From contig CM052359.1 in assembly GCA_028551475.1 (NCBI GenBank), positions 16,803,583 through 16,867,582 of the forward strand: DNA of 64,000 bases. The letters run 5' to 3'. The position numbers and the translations under genes are program-made. The notes under the pieces are model-generated. The model saw only the letters and a program-made list of their open reading frames with translations. It was not told the origin of the DNA and did no database searches. Numbering within the stretch: position 1 is the first letter of the stretch; each line of letters opens with the position of its first letter. This document shows positions 35,069 through 47,868 of the stretch, piece after piece. The DNA comes from Casuarina equisetifolia. Its lineage: Eukaryota > Streptophyta > Magnoliopsida > Fagales > Casuarinaceae.

Positions 35069-36621
35069 TATTGGAAAAGATATGTTTTGTTGTGACAAAC
35101 TTTGGTTGCATATAATATATACAAATATTTTTCATATGTCTATGTACAAAATTGAACTACAAGGAAGAAAAAGGTGTGCAAATTATAGTATCAATCAATG
35201 ATATTATAAAGTAGCCGAGTTCTTATATTCCTTTATAATGCAACAACATATATGCTTAAAAGGGATATTTTATGCAATAAATATTGATGGAATGTTAATT
35301 GCATAACAACTAATTTTAAAGAAAAAGTGATGTTAGAACTTGTATATTTGCAAGTCACTTGAAGTCCACTTAAGGACTAATCAAAGCTTACTTGAAGCAT
35401 GCTAATTAAGGCTTGATTAAGTGATGATCTGAAGCTTACTTGAAATAGGCCAACTATGACATGCCGTGATATCCTTAAAAGCTCAACCCGTGATATCTTT
35501 TGAAGCTCAGCTCATAATGTATTTAGAAGCTTAACCCACAATGTCGTTAGAAGCTCAGCTTGTATGGTTTAAAGATGTGTTGACCTGAGTTATCTAAAAG
35601 CTAAATGATGCCATTTCATTTAAATGACCCAAGTAAGCTTAATACAATATCAATTATTTTGGCTAAAGCCCTAATTTCCCAAATATTTGAGAAGCTCCAC
35701 ATGACTCTATCTCTCTCTCTTTGAGCTACCAATTCTCCAATGAGAAGATTTATGAAAGGATTGAAGTGTTAAAACAATCCTTTGCAAGTATTAATAGAAT
35801 ATTCTACTATTGATTGATGGCATACTTCTCTTTTTCTAACAGGAAGGAAGCTATGATGATGTCAGGTTTGATAAGAAACCCTAAAGAGCTACTATTATTC
35901 AAAAATGATATATAAGTCATTCTTGGCAATTGGTTTGGAGCTTTTGGATGATATACTTGTGAAATCGTGAGAAGCATTGAAGTTTTGCTCATATACTACC
36001 ATCATATTCAACTTTAGTGATATTACCCAATCTGGGGTGATACTTGGTGATACTCTTCCAAGATTGTTTCTTTGTAATTACTTATACTTGTATACACTTG
36101 TTTATGCGCTAATTAAACTTTACACAATATATGAACATAAATAGTGTTGTAAAAAAAAAACCCTAATTTGATGATATTTGAAGGTTTCATGGTTAGAGCT
36201 TAGATACTTGTTTAATCTTTTGAATAAGCTCTTTGGTAAGCAATATCCCAAACATTTTATATTATTTGGGGATTTGCTTATTGTACAAAAGTTGTTTCAA
36301 CGTTATCTTGTAATATGTGACTTGTATAACTCCTTGAGGAGGAGTTGGAAAGTGCAGAGAATGTTTTCTCTTACTTTGTTAGTAAAAAGGACTTCAACTA
36401 GTTGAGTTAGAGGAAGAAGAAGGTGGAAGTAGGTGCAAAGGGCGAAACCACTATGGAAAAATTTATCTCTATTTGATGTTTAAGATTGTCTTAACTTATT
36501 ATCTATACTTATCTCTTGTGGTGGATTTGATTTTATTGTGTGTGTTTTAAATAACCTATTGTAGACATACTGCTAGAAAACCAATTCAACCCCCCTTCTT
36601 GGTTGGCCATTATACCTAACA
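35069..36621 (+). repeat. 3' LTR of copia-A2
   Basis: Begins TATTGGAAAAGATATG (TG changed to TA) and ends TATACCTAACA. It is the uninterrupted counterpart of 25091-27893. The hairpin at 35184-35208 has one changed base in its left arm. Confidence 0.92.
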
Positions 36622-37172
36622 CGACAGGGGTCCCTAGCTTAAGGAAACATTAGCTAGGCCCTACCCGTAAGTGAGGGGCAGGCTGTGGTGGCCCCAAGGG
36701 GAGGACAAATTGAGGGGTCCCTAAGGAAAGGCTATATAGGGTAGGCCAAAGCCTTAAGCAGGGGGTGTGGCCTATTGGTTATACGATGCAAGAAGCCACT
36801 ATGAGATAGGGGGCTTGTTGGAGTAAAAAGGGTAGGCTATTAAGGATGTGGGCCAAGTGGAGTATGAAGCCAAGGGGGGTGGGTGGCCTACAAGAGAAAG
36901 GGGCTTGCTAGAATAAAGATGGTGGCTACGAAAGAGGTTGGCCTACTGGATTAAGGGTCCAAGGGGGGTAGGTGGCATAGGTGGAGGTGGAAGGTCATTA
37001 CGGTGGGACATTAATAAAGGTACAAGCAACAAGGAACCCATGATGGAGGGTAAGGTGGAAAGACCCAGCTTCACGGCACCTTACACAAGGGCAGTGAGAC
37101 CTTGCATAGGGGCAATGGGGGGTAGCAAATTAGCCCAATCAAGGGGAGGAGCAACTAAACGGTGGGCAAAGG
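36622..37172 (-). other. Element X internal fragment (2), G-rich
   Basis: Strongly G-rich on the + strand and hence C-rich in the presumed sense of element X. The - strand translation contains a proline-rich run (PPPPMPPTPLGP, near 36945-36985), as in some retroelement Gag proteins, but stops are frequent and no domain is recognisable. The 84-codon + strand frame at 36938-37192 is low-complexity and runs into the next LTR, so it is not called as a gene. Confidence 0.45.
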
Positions 37173-38748
37173 TGTTGAGTTTTATGACTTAACAAAAAAG
37201 GGGGTTGAATTGTTGTTGTACCGAACAATCCTTTTCTTTCTAAAATCTAACAATAACTTTAACAATTTGTATAATAGTAATAATATGCAAACAAAAATAT
37301 GTAATCAAGGAAAGAACAAGAAAAAAAACACCCAATTTACCACGGTGGTTCGGCACTCTATCTTAAAGTCCTACATCCACCCTCTTCTCCTTCAATTAAA
37401 CTGATTGAAGTCCCATTTACTTAATCTGATTAGGAGAACACATTCTCCTTAATCCAACTAATCCCTTCTCAAGGAATTACCACGTCCGAGTACAGATAGT
37501 AATCAAAGGATCATATACAATAGTAAATCCCCAAATAATATGTCAATATATGGGATATTGCTGATCAAAGGAGCTATTTAAACAAATATATCAAGATACA
37601 AAGCTCATAATACGAAATCCCCAAATTGGTGAAATTAAGGTTTCAAATTTTCCTCAAGATTTATGTGCAAAAATGTTTATAAGTGAAATCAGCACATAAA
37701 TAATGTTATAAAAGCTATAATTGATGATATTCTCAAAGATTGAACCAAATAATCAACTATCATCGAAAGCTTGTAAACCACGAAAATGGTGTATGATCTC
37801 AAATCAAATGTTAAGCAAGCTGAGCAGATTATTTTCCCAAAGAAAAATGCTTCAAATAGATGTTACTCATCAATCAATCCCTTCACGAACACATCTCCTT
37901 TAAATAGAAGCCAATCTAGGGTTTTCTGTTTGAGTCAAACCTGAACCATAGCCTTCTATCCGTTGGGAATAGTAGACTGTCCATCAAATCAGCTTCATTT
38001 CACCCTTTTGATTCAAAATCTGACCATTTTGACAACCTATCTCCTCCAGATTTGTTTCATTGGAGCTTTGGCACTTGAGAGAGACGAAGGTAGCGTCGAG
38101 GTAAGAATGACGCGGTTAGGGCTTAACCCCTCAAGAGATAAGCGTTTCTTATTTGCCCTTAAGTGAGATGACGTCGTAGCCAGCAAGCGTACCGAGAAGG
38201 GTTCCGTGTGATCAAGACGACACCATAATGGAGATCTCAGATAATGATCAATGCGACACCATAGTGGAAACAGGATCAGGCAGGCTGACGTGAACTTGGG
38301 CCACACCTATGTTCTCATAGTCCAACAGCCACAATCTAGTCTAGTAATACTATTATATTTAGCATGTGTACCCAGTCCAATATCAACATGATCCAATATC
38401 AATACATTTGTAATGTATTGCATATATTGAACTTAAGCTCACCAACCAAGTATCATATTCCTAAAATATATTAAAGTATACTTCATAGTTCTTGAGGAAA
38501 TATTTAGATAAACAATATATTTAAATAATCAAAATTTATTTGAATATATGTAACAAATACTTTAAAAGTATATTTTATGAGAGAATGTAGGAACCCGGTT
38601 ACTTTATAATATCATTAATTGATATTATAATTTGTACACCTTTTACTTTCTATAGTTTTGCTTTTTGCACATTTAGAAAAACATATTTTGAGAATTGATA
38701 TTTTTCAAGAAAATATTTTCAGTCACAACAAAACCTTATTTTCCAACA
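37173..38748 (-). repeat. Solo copia LTR (- strand) in element X
   Basis: Homologous to the copia-1/A2 LTR family in inverted orientation: starts TGTTGAGTTTTATGAC and ends TTTTCCAACA on the + strand. The 5-bp duplication AAAGG is exact (37168-37172 and 38749-38753). Hairpin at 38605-38629. The frames at 37721-37903, 37963-38166 and 38037-38306 are LTR sequence. Confidence 0.92.
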
Positions 38749-38753
38749 AAAGG

Positions 38754-39083
38754 GTGACGTCTCACCGTTATGCAAGTCCTTAATGGTGACATAGGCATTT
38801 GGCCCATCTGAGATGCACTAACTATGCACAGTTAAGGGGGCTAGCAGCAGTGGAAGGGTAGTCACTAGTGCTAAGTGGTGGCTGGAATGGGGTCAAAAAG
38901 AGAAACCCTATCAGAGGACAGCTGTCTTGGAGTGGTGCTTGGAATGAGTTTTTATAAGAGCTAGAGCACAAGGTCCTAGGTAGCCATGAGGCTATTAAAG
39001 CAGTCCTCTAACTGTTACAATCGGGAGGCATTGTCATCCATGGTTTAGGCACGAGTCTTGACTAAGCTATGGTGTGCCAAAAC
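38754..39083 (-). other. Element X internal fragment (3), 5' part of internal region
   Basis: It continues from the primer site leftwards. In the - strand sense a short reading starting MDDNASRL appears soon after the primer site, as expected for a gag start, but it meets stops at once. No domain is assigned. Confidence 0.4.
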
Positions 39084-39100
39084 GATGGCTTTAGATACCA
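39084..39100 (-). other. Primer binding site of element X
   Basis: On the - strand it reads TGGTATCTAAAGCCATC, two changes from the initiator-tRNA-Met-type TGGTATCAGAGCCATC, next to a presumed LTR end. Confidence 0.6.
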
Positions 39101-39101
39101 C

Positions 39102-39786
39102 TATTAAGAGCAAGGGATTCACAGCAACTATGAATGAAGAAATCATAGAAAGTTTGGGTAGAATATACCATGTTTATAAATGATTTCTTGAATACAAAAG
39201 ATGTCCCAACTAGAGCTACAAATTGGAATGGAAAGGAAATGAACATAGCAAGATGAAAGCTATTGAAAACATTTACTAATCTACTATAAGAAAGTGATAA
39301 AATGCAAAACAAAAACAAGGGAAGCGAGCTATGTTTGTCTATAATCCCTATATCACTTCCTTCCTCCCTTTTTCTTCTACCTTCAATTGTCTCATGTCAA
39401 ATTTGTGTTTCTAATGCTTCTCCATTTTGCCCTTCAAATGCCATGTGACATAATTTAAGTTGTAGTCCTAACATAATATTGGATCAAGCTTCTTGAATAC
39501 AACATAATTTCTAGCCACAAATCATAACAAGTTCATTACAAAAGGCTACAATAATAACTACTAAACATATTACAAGCTACCACTAGCTAAGTTGCCTTAC
39601 AAACTCTAAACTAAGTTACACGAGTAGTCAAAAGAACAATCTATAAATTGGTGATACCCATAATTCCTCCTTCTTTTCCCTTTTGTTTCTTCCTCTTGTT
39701 TACTTTTACACATTTTGCCCTTTGCAATTCTCCTTTTTGCCTTTCTCACAAGCCATGTGTTTTACTCTTGTTCTGCAATCCTAACA
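39102..39786 (-). repeat. Presumed 5' LTR of element X
   Basis: Bounded on the left by the primer site and on the right by TCCTAACA; in the element's sense it starts TGTTAGGATTGC and ends near CTCTTAATA. There is no second LTR copy in the window, so the right border is inferred from the terminal motif only. Confidence 0.5.
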
Positions 39787-40234
39787 ATTTCCACACTATA
39801 TGGTTCATTTTTTTCCCAAGTTAGCATGCTTAAAGTTAGCTTTTGCTTGGTTTAGTGCTACAACAATGTTGCTTAATTGACTTGTAGTTTCTCTAGTTCA
39901 TTTCTGCCTAAGTTATTCTCATTTGGCGGTGTTGCCAATGTTATTTTTTTGATTTCCATCTAATTTCATTTTCTTTGTTGATTATGCCATTAAGATGGCT
40001 TTGTTTGCCTTAACTTTGGTATTTTCTAGCCATAAGGTTCATTGGTTTCCTACTAGTGGTATTGTATTTGGGTTGTTTGGCTAATTTGGTGTTGGTGGCA
40101 TTTTTTTATTGGTTTTGGTCGAGTTGTTTTGATGGTGGAGCATCCTTATTGATTATGGTTAGTTTGCTGCCATCTTACCTACATGGTTGTTTGTTTGGTT
40201 TCTTCATTTAAATGAAAATCCTTTATTTGTCTCA
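39787..40234. other. Unassigned T-rich stretch before copia-C gag
   Basis: About 450 bases, T-rich on the + strand, with no frame of note. It may be the 5' leader of copia-C, whose 5' LTR and primer site I cannot find. Confidence 0.4.
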
Positions 40235-43200
40235 ATGGCTACCAAATCTTAGAACCTTTATAAGGACCCTTACTACCTTGCCACCACTAACATGCCTGGT
40301 ACTTCCTTGGTGACTAAATAACTTTCAAATGCTTTTAATTATGAACTTTGGAGTCACTAAGTTCAAAATCAATTGGATGTGAGAAACAAGCTTGGTTGGT
40401 TAGATGAATCTTTACCTAGGCCAAAGGATGATCCTACAAAGGCCAAGTTATGGAATTAGAACCATTCAGCTATTTTGGGATGGCTCTAAAAATCTATTGA
40501 TAGGGAGCATGCTTTGTGCGAGAGATAGATTAGTAATATAAAAAAAGTGTGGGACAACTTCAAGAAACATTATGGATGTATGACTGATACACATAGGTAC
40601 AATTTATGTCAAAAATTACTTAAGTCTAAGCTAATTAAAGGCTTTGTATCTATTTTTTTCTTCTATCTTGAGAATTTGTCGATAAAGATTGACATAGTGG
40701 AGGCACTAGTTTGCTATAGTTGTGGAAATTGCAATTGAAGAGTGAATGAAAGCCTTAAGATGAGGCAAAAGGAACATCAACTAATGGATTTCCTTCTTAA
40801 GTGACTAGAGAATTCTCAGAATTATAGAATAAATATTCTATCTTAATAGGATTTTCCATCACTAGACATGGCTTTTAATTTAGCTTTAGAGGATGAACAT
40901 CAATAGCTGTAGTGTTTTGTATCTTCATCTATAGAGAAGAAAACCTTCATCTATAGAGGAGATGGCTCTCTCCAATGTCTCCCAATCACATTTTAGTCAT
41001 GATCAACTTCATAAGAATACCAAAGATAGTGGTAAGAGAAAGGTAGCATGTTCACGTTGCCATAAGCCAAGATATACACATAAGATGTGCTTATAGTTTA
41101 TTGGCTATCTACCAGGATAGGGTCAAAAGGATAAAGGAAAAACATCATCCAACACTTCTTCCTAGATATTTTAGTTCTTTATTGGTTCTCTAAGCCTAGA
41201 GGTGAAGGACTTAAATGCACATCTTACTCTCATGGTTAATTAGCAAGTTGGATTAGTTGGATAAGTCTTTACTATTAGGAATGTTGGTTATCAAGTTCCA
41301 CCTCTTATTGAATAGTAGCCATCTTTGAGTTCAAATTTGTTTTATGGACTTATGACTCAACCTATGGCTACTCTTACTTAGTCCATGACCTAAGAATAGC
41401 TTTAGCACATGTTGGTAGCATTGAACATGCATCCTTTTTCAGAAGTCTTTAAGAGTCACCCAAGTATCACATCCACCTCTCATGCTAATTACATTTCATG
41501 GATTATAGATTCTAGTGCCACTAGACATGTCATATGTGATCTAGGACATCTTTATTCATGTATTGCACAATGCTTGTCTATTAAACTTCCTAATAACTCC
41601 ATCATTGTTGCCACACATATTGGAAAAAACAAAGCCACACATCTTTTAGAATTGACAAATGTCTTGTATTGTACCTCATTTCAACTTTAATTTGCTACTA
41701 ATTAAGAAAGTTGCTTAACAAAGTTACTGCTTAGTCATTTTTTTGGATGACTTTTGCTTGTTTCAAGATCGTATGATTGGGCGAGTGATCGCACTAGGTA
41801 AAGTTGCATATGGATTGTATTTCCTTCAATCAAACCTTAGGGATTTACCAAGTTGTATAAAACATATTTCATTGTCCATACACTCCATTTTGTCTAATTT
41901 AGGAATGTATGAACAATATTAATGTTAATGTCAATTACATTTTATGGCATCATCATTCAGGTCATAGTTCACAAAAACAAATTTTTGCTCATGGGAAACA
42001 CATCACTTTCTTGAATTCTTTTTATGTTTAATTTATCCTTTGGCAAAATAGACATGATTTTCATTTTTGCAAAGACTTTATAAGTCTCACCCCTTTTGAC
42101 CTTGTATACATGGATTTGTGAATGGCCCATAGGTATTCAAATCATGATAGGTCACATTACTTATTAACCATTGTAACCTAGTGAAAATAAATTAATTATG
42201 ATAAAACCTTTCACTTGTGGCCAAAATGGTGATAGTTTGGTCTATGATTGCGGTTACAGTTGTGAAAAATTGTGTTGGGGCTTGCATTAATTAAATGTGA
42301 AAAATTCCTTTTTTCATAAAGATTCGTTAAAAGAAGTTTATATGTAATTACTATCTAATTTTATGTGTTTAGTTTGTTGTCTATGAAAGTCTTTATATGG
42401 GCTTAAATAGGCATTGCAACAATGGTATCCCAAGTTTACTAAGGTGTTCCTTATGGTTGATTTTCAACTTTCTCGTCATGATTATTCCTTTTTTTTTAGG
42501 CAACATAAAGGCATCTTTATGATTTTGCTAATTTATGTTGATGATATTCTCATTATTAGGAATGACAATGTGGTCATTTTAGAATTGAAAAGATGCTTGC
42601 ATTTTCACTTTTGCATGAAAGATCTTAGTCAATGCAAATATTTTATGGGTATAAAGATTGTTTGTTCATTAGGAGGAATATTTCTTAGTCAACATAAATA
42701 TGCACTTGAGCTTATTCCTAATGTTACTCTTGTTGGTTCCAAGCTTGCCATAACCCTAGTGAAGCATAACTTAAAGTTGACTAGCCCTAAATATGATGTT
42801 AAGATCCTAATAAAAAAGATGACCATGCTCTGGATGATGGTGGTTCATATACAAGACTCATTAGGAGACTTAATTATTTGATTCATAATAGGCCTAATCT
42901 AGTTTATGGTCAAGCACCTATAATTAGTTCTCACATGCACCTAAGCATTTACACATGGAGGATGTTATGCCAATATTACTATACATTAAGGAATTTCCAA
43001 GCCTTAGATTATTTTTGTCATCATCATCACATTTAGAGCTAGTTGCCTATTATGATTCAGACTATGCGACTTGTCCTATATCAAATGTTGCGTTATAGGA
43101 TATTGTATCAAGTTAGGTGATTAACCTATTTCTTGGTTGACCAAGAAGTAGTTGATTGTCTCTAAATCATATGCAAAATTAGAATACAAAGCTATAAGGT

Positions 43201-43541
43201 ATACAACTTGTGAGATCATTTGGCTTATTGGTCTTTTTAGGGATCTTAAAGTTCATGTGCCCTATCTTGTCCTTTTACATTTTGATACTGAAGCATCTTG
43301 ACATATAGTTACAAACTTGATATTTTATCAATAGATGAAGCACATTAAAGTATGTTCTCACTTTATTCAAAAAAAGCTACAATGAGGTATCATTCAAACC
43401 GAATATGTGAACACCAAAGAACAACTTGCAAACTTATTCACTAAGAAATTATGTAGTAAATAAGACCAAAATTTGTTATCTAAGCTTGGAGTGCTCAATT
43501 GGCATAAGTCACCATCTTCACATTCTAAGCTTAAGAGCGAG
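40235..43541 (+). pseudogene. Copia-C: decayed Ty1/copia gag-pol of a second lineage
   Basis: The ATG at 40235 (MATKS) starts a degraded gag with NKLGWLDESLPRPKDD and KKVWDNFKKHYG. The protease/pre-integrase part reads ISWIIDSSATRHVICDLGHL and ELTNVLYCTSFQL (41490-41690). RT is visible at 42380-42700: SLYGLK, QQWYPKF, LIYVDDILIIRNDN (YVDD kept) and KDLSQCKYFMGIKI. RNase H is reduced to ELVAYYDSDYATCP and EQLANLFTKKL (about 43030-43450). The integrase core is barely recognisable. Wording of the motifs resembles the Retrofit-type branch rather than the copia-1 family. Dense stops indicate an old insertion. Confidence 0.8.
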
Positions 43542-43950
43542 TGTTAGCTATTAGTGTATTGTGGGCCATGATTTACATTTGTTTATTGGGCTTGGGCTTA
43601 ACCCATTCATATAGGCCTACTTCTTTTTGAATTTATATAAAGGCAGGTAAGGCTTTTACTATAGTTTTCGAGCAAGTGTTAATACGAAAGTTTCTTTCTT
43701 CTAAGCCTTTAAGCATACATCTCTTGTGTTCTTCGATGAACTTTAAGCTTCTTTGTACTTACTCCAATGGCCTTCTTTCAATTTGTAAGAAAATTGGTCC
43801 ACACAAATCTAAGTCATTTCGTGAAGGTTAACATGTTGCATCATGAGCTCTCTAATGCAAGACCTTGTCTAGTGTGGATAAAATTTGTGATATGGATGCA
43901 TCCAATGTTCCATCTAAGGCATAAACTAATGAAAAGGCCTAAGTGTTATT
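43542..43950 (+). repeat. Copia-C 3' LTR (right border uncertain)
   Basis: Starts TGTTAGCTATTAGTG directly after a purine-rich tract (AAGCTTAAGAGCGAG). It contains a TATA-like TATATAAAG near 43634. The right end cannot be fixed without a second LTR copy. Confidence 0.5.
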
Positions 43951-46900
43951 AGTTCCTATATTAAAGAATTAAGGCTACAATATCCTTTATTAGGTCCGAG
44001 TCCAATTAACCTAGTCAAAAGATAAAAATGCTAGTCCAAAGGGTTTATACTATAAAGAGCCATTTTAAGAAGTGTTCAAAATAGTCACCCAAAAAAAATT
44101 AATTAATTATTATTTTGAAAGGGCCACATTTATTATTTTGTCAGTTCTAGAAAGATTACATTTAGTATTTTGTAAGTTCAAAAGGGTTTTATTGACTACA
44201 CTTTATGCTTTATTTTCTTTTCATGTGCCCCAACTCTCCATAAATAGGGGTTATGAACTAATTTGTAAACAAATATCTTAGATAAAAAAAAGAGAGTTTT
44301 ATAACATTCAAGTTTTTACTTTTCCTTATTCTTTACTTTTCGTATCTTTATTTTATGTTTTTAAATTCTTGCACTTTTAATCTTTGGCCTTTACATTTTT
44401 GTCCTTAAATATCTACACTTTTAAATTTTGCATTTAAATTTCATTGCCATTTACCTTTCCTACACTTTAAATTTCGAAAATCCCTATCAATTACTTTGCT
44501 CCAATTTATTATAAACCTAGCTTGTTCTTTGCCCACTACAAATCACATCAATGTGATGACATGGCATTTGTGGTGTGGCCCTAATGATGTGGCAGTGCCA
44601 CGAATTTTATGTGCGTATTGAAAAATATTAACAATAGAAAGCCTCCTGGATGATGAGAACACACGCAATAATAACTTACTGATCATCCTACTTAAGTATT
44701 CCCAAAGTGAACAATTATTATGAGTTGGACAGGTCGAGGAAACAATTCTTTTAAGGAACAAAAAAAAAAAGGAAATAGTTATTGTATCCGAAAATCGGTT
44801 TATCAATTAAAGACATGTCACAGTGAACATGGAGTGAAGAGCCTACATAATCATTCTTCTAATTTAGGAAAAGATTTGTGTTTTTAAGTTTAATTTATAA
44901 ATAGACTTATACCATACTTTACAAGTGTATTGTGAATGAAAGGCTTAAGAAAAAAAAAAACACGTTTTAGTCCCATAAATGATGAGACTGCTTCAGGCAT
45001 TGGAATTTGACGATGAATTGCGGAACCCGATGAGGTCAAATTGATGGAGTTTTCTCGAAATTTACTACTCTAATTTGGATCAAGCAAAGCGAGGCAGACT
45101 GTTGGGGCCCAAATGCACCGTTTCCTGCTCTTAAGACCGCCGGACTGCAAAGCCCATTCTAATGATACTCTAGAGGGCTGGATTTGAATTGAACGTGGGC
45201 TAGAGCCTACGATGGCTTGGCCTCACTCCGAACGAGAAAAAGAAATGGTTCAGCGCCCGCAACCAAACCGTTGGAATCTTTGTGGTTCCGAAAATCAGTG
45301 GCATCTGCACCCTAAGTTCGCAGTCTAAATAATGTTCAGAAACTTCTCGTCGCCATCTTGTCAAATGTACGACCAGGCTATCCACATAAGATTTAGATAA
45401 AAGATATGGTCACGATGGAGACAAGAATTTTATGTAAGATAAATTTTGAAATAAATAATATTTTAAAATTTTAAGTTAAATTTTAAGTTTGACTCTAATT
45501 TATTTATATTTTATTACAATTTAGATTGATTCGTTTCTTCTATTCAATTTTAAAATTTTCAAGTAAACATTATATGAGATGGAATATTAAAGTGAAAATT
45601 TCACATCAAGCAAAAAATCTTTAAATAATGTAAAATATAAACTTATTTTTCTAGTGTCGACAGATATTCTGGTGATTTTGGCGGACCACAACACATCCCA
45701 GATCCACCGAATTTATCCAATTTCCTTCGCCAATTTTGCATGTGAGTCGGTAGAAGCCAAATCTGAGTTCAATATATAAACAGAAAAGTCCTAAAACCTT
45801 CTGTGGCAGTTTCTAGCTAAGGATAAGTGGATAAACTAGTTCTTTTCATTTTGATTTCCTGATCACAATTTGGTCTAAAGCAACGCTACCAGTCGGGTTC
45901 AAATTTGAAGAAAAAGCTTCAATTTTTCTTCCAGATATTTAAGGCATCTCCCTTGTTTCCTGTCCGTGGCCTATTCTCAACCCCTGTACTTAAGTTTTAA
46001 GTTACTAATCAATTTACATTTGTGCGGTGGGATTCGAACAACTTTATTTCTACCACTCATCTTCCGCCACCTCTCGCTATTTTTTCAAAATAAAATTATG
46101 CAAACATGTCAGCAGTGGCTCTCTTAGAAATATTATAGAAGTCCTTTTAAACGTATTTAATTTAATCATCTTCTTTCAATACATTAAGCAGATGTTGCCT
46201 ACATCAAACAAGGTTGCATCTATTATATTAATACAACAGTAGAACCTTTGAGCTTAAATCTGACCCATCAGGCATTTGACACGTATGTGCTAACGGTATT
46301 CCTGTCTAACCGCCTAACAACATTTGATCATTATTTATAGATAGGAGAAAGGGCTTCTTCTTGTTTGGTCTTACATGGAGAAACTTGTGATAGACATTTT
46401 GGAAATGATTTAGTTTTCAAATAATTGAAATAAAATTGTAGAATAAAAATAAAAAATTGAAAGGGCAAGTCAATCAATTGATATTGAAATTTGTTAGAGG
46501 CTGAGTTTCATAGCAAAAAAGAGAAAATATATGATCAAGTTTAAATGAAGTTTCTTTTTATTTTTGAGTTGAGATTTAAGTTCTTTATCATCATATTAGA
46601 GAGGCCTAAGTTTCAAATAAGGTCTTACTTCAAACCTGTTATTTGCATGGCATTATTGTTATTAGGATAACTTTTCAATATGTAGGAAAATACCAAAGAA
46701 AAAAAAATTATGGTTAAATTTAAATAAAAAAATTTCCTCCAAATTCTTAAGATATTTTTTAAATTGAGTTCCAAGTACAAAATTCGACCTAATAAAATTA
46801 GCTACTGTAAATGAGTGACTGAAGGTTGGATCGGGGGTATTTCGGGAGGGTTGGAGATCTGGGAAAACGAATAGTACGAAAAAGCCAAAGGGAAAGTGGG

Positions 46901-47868
46901 GGCTTGTCAAAAGTGTGGGGGGATCAACCTCCAAAGCATATTACGGGAATAATTCTCCGTACTTCTCTCTCTAATCATGAAGCTATACCAATTATCAGAC
47001 TCCACAAACAACTCGAAAGACCTGTACTGAAAAATCAAAGAGGCCGTCCTCTTCAAAGTTGTTTTGCTTCTTCCATTTGTATCAAAAGGTTTTTGTTTTC
47101 TAACCGCAAGAGATATTTTTATATTGGATTTAATGAGTATTTAACAACTAATATTAAACTTTAAAGTTATGTTAGAAGATTTATAAAAAAAAATTATTTA
47201 TAAGAAAGAAAAAAAATATTTATATATATAAGAATAATATACTATTATATTCACATAACATGATATATTTGCTTGATTCTATTCTTGGAAGAAAGATCAC
47301 GAGCGGATAAACGAAAAAAAACTGTGATCACGAGAGTGACGGAGGGTATAACCTTCTGAGTAGCAGAGGATACCGATCGTATGGCAAGTATTTTCCGAGG
47401 CGTGCCACAAAGTGTGACATGGTTGCTTATCCTCTCGCTGCTGGCCATGCTCACCGGCCCCAAACGCAGCCAAAATGTCCCTTCTCGGGCACGGCAGTCA
47501 AAGAATGCGTGTGTACGTAGGGATCTTCGGAACCGAAGATGAGATGGGATCCACGAGACAGTCTGAGCGGTGAATGTGGCTCCTGAAGACTCAGGCTTCA
47601 AAACCTAAACAAATCTTATTTATTTTGGTTTTTTGTTTTCTGTAGCAGCTACACCCGGGAAGATTGATTTTAGAAGCCCATCGATAAAAGCCTCTGTGCT
47701 TTCCTCGGGAAGGTCCTTGTCCTTTACGTAGCGGTATAGAGCGTGCCATAAAAAGGTCACAGGCGAACACTTGGTTCTGTTTAAACGGTCTCTCCTTTTG
47801 TCTCCTTGTTTCTCGTAAGTTCGCCAAGAGAGCTGGGCAGATCAGAGCAAATCTCGGAGAGGTCGAGA
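43951..47868. other. Intergenic region upstream of SPS, no gene recognised
   Basis: About 3.9 kb. The left part (about 44050-44480) looks like eroded repeat sequence. The middle is AT-rich. The last 600 bases before the SPS start are richer in GC, and a TATA-like CATAAAAAGG lies near 47747, roughly 120 bases before the SPS ATG, as a weak promoter candidate. Open frames at 44543-44806, 46662-46934, 46826-47164, 47251-47601 and 47591-47827 match nothing I know and look like chance. Confidence 0.5.

Larger units (their letters stand above)
25091..36621 (+). mobile_element. Copia-A2: full-length but decayed Ty1/copia element with two nested solo LTRs
   Basis: LTRs at 25091-27893 (interrupted) and 35069-36621 flank a primer site, gag, GAG-pre-integrase, integrase, RT, RNase H, a 3' noncoding region and a polypurine tract, all on the + strand. 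It belongs to the same family as copia-1 and copia-2. The coding region has many stops and frameshifts, and the LTRs are visibly more diverged than those of the Athila-like element, so the insertion is old. The flanks read GCGGCG before and CGACAG after, an imperfect duplication at best. Confidence 0.9.

Noticed and set aside
25085-36627. Target duplication for copia-A2
   Set aside because: CGGCG before and CGACA after agree at only three of five positions, so it is not claimed.
36938-37192. 84-codon glycine-rich frame on the + strand
   Set aside because: Low-complexity reading of a G-rich repeat, and it runs across the border of the solo LTR.
44050-44480. Possible additional LTR (CATAAATAGGGG box, T-rich region)
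   Set aside because: Looks like a promoter-bearing repeat but has no matching second copy, primer site or terminal motif.
45410-45660. Possible MITE in AT-rich sequence upstream of SPS
   Set aside because: No convincing terminal inverted repeats or target duplication found by eye.
47251-47827. Open frames of 116 and 78 codons on the - strand upstream of SPS
   Set aside because: No family resemblance. The region is the likely SPS promoter, and the frames could be chance in GC-richer DNA.
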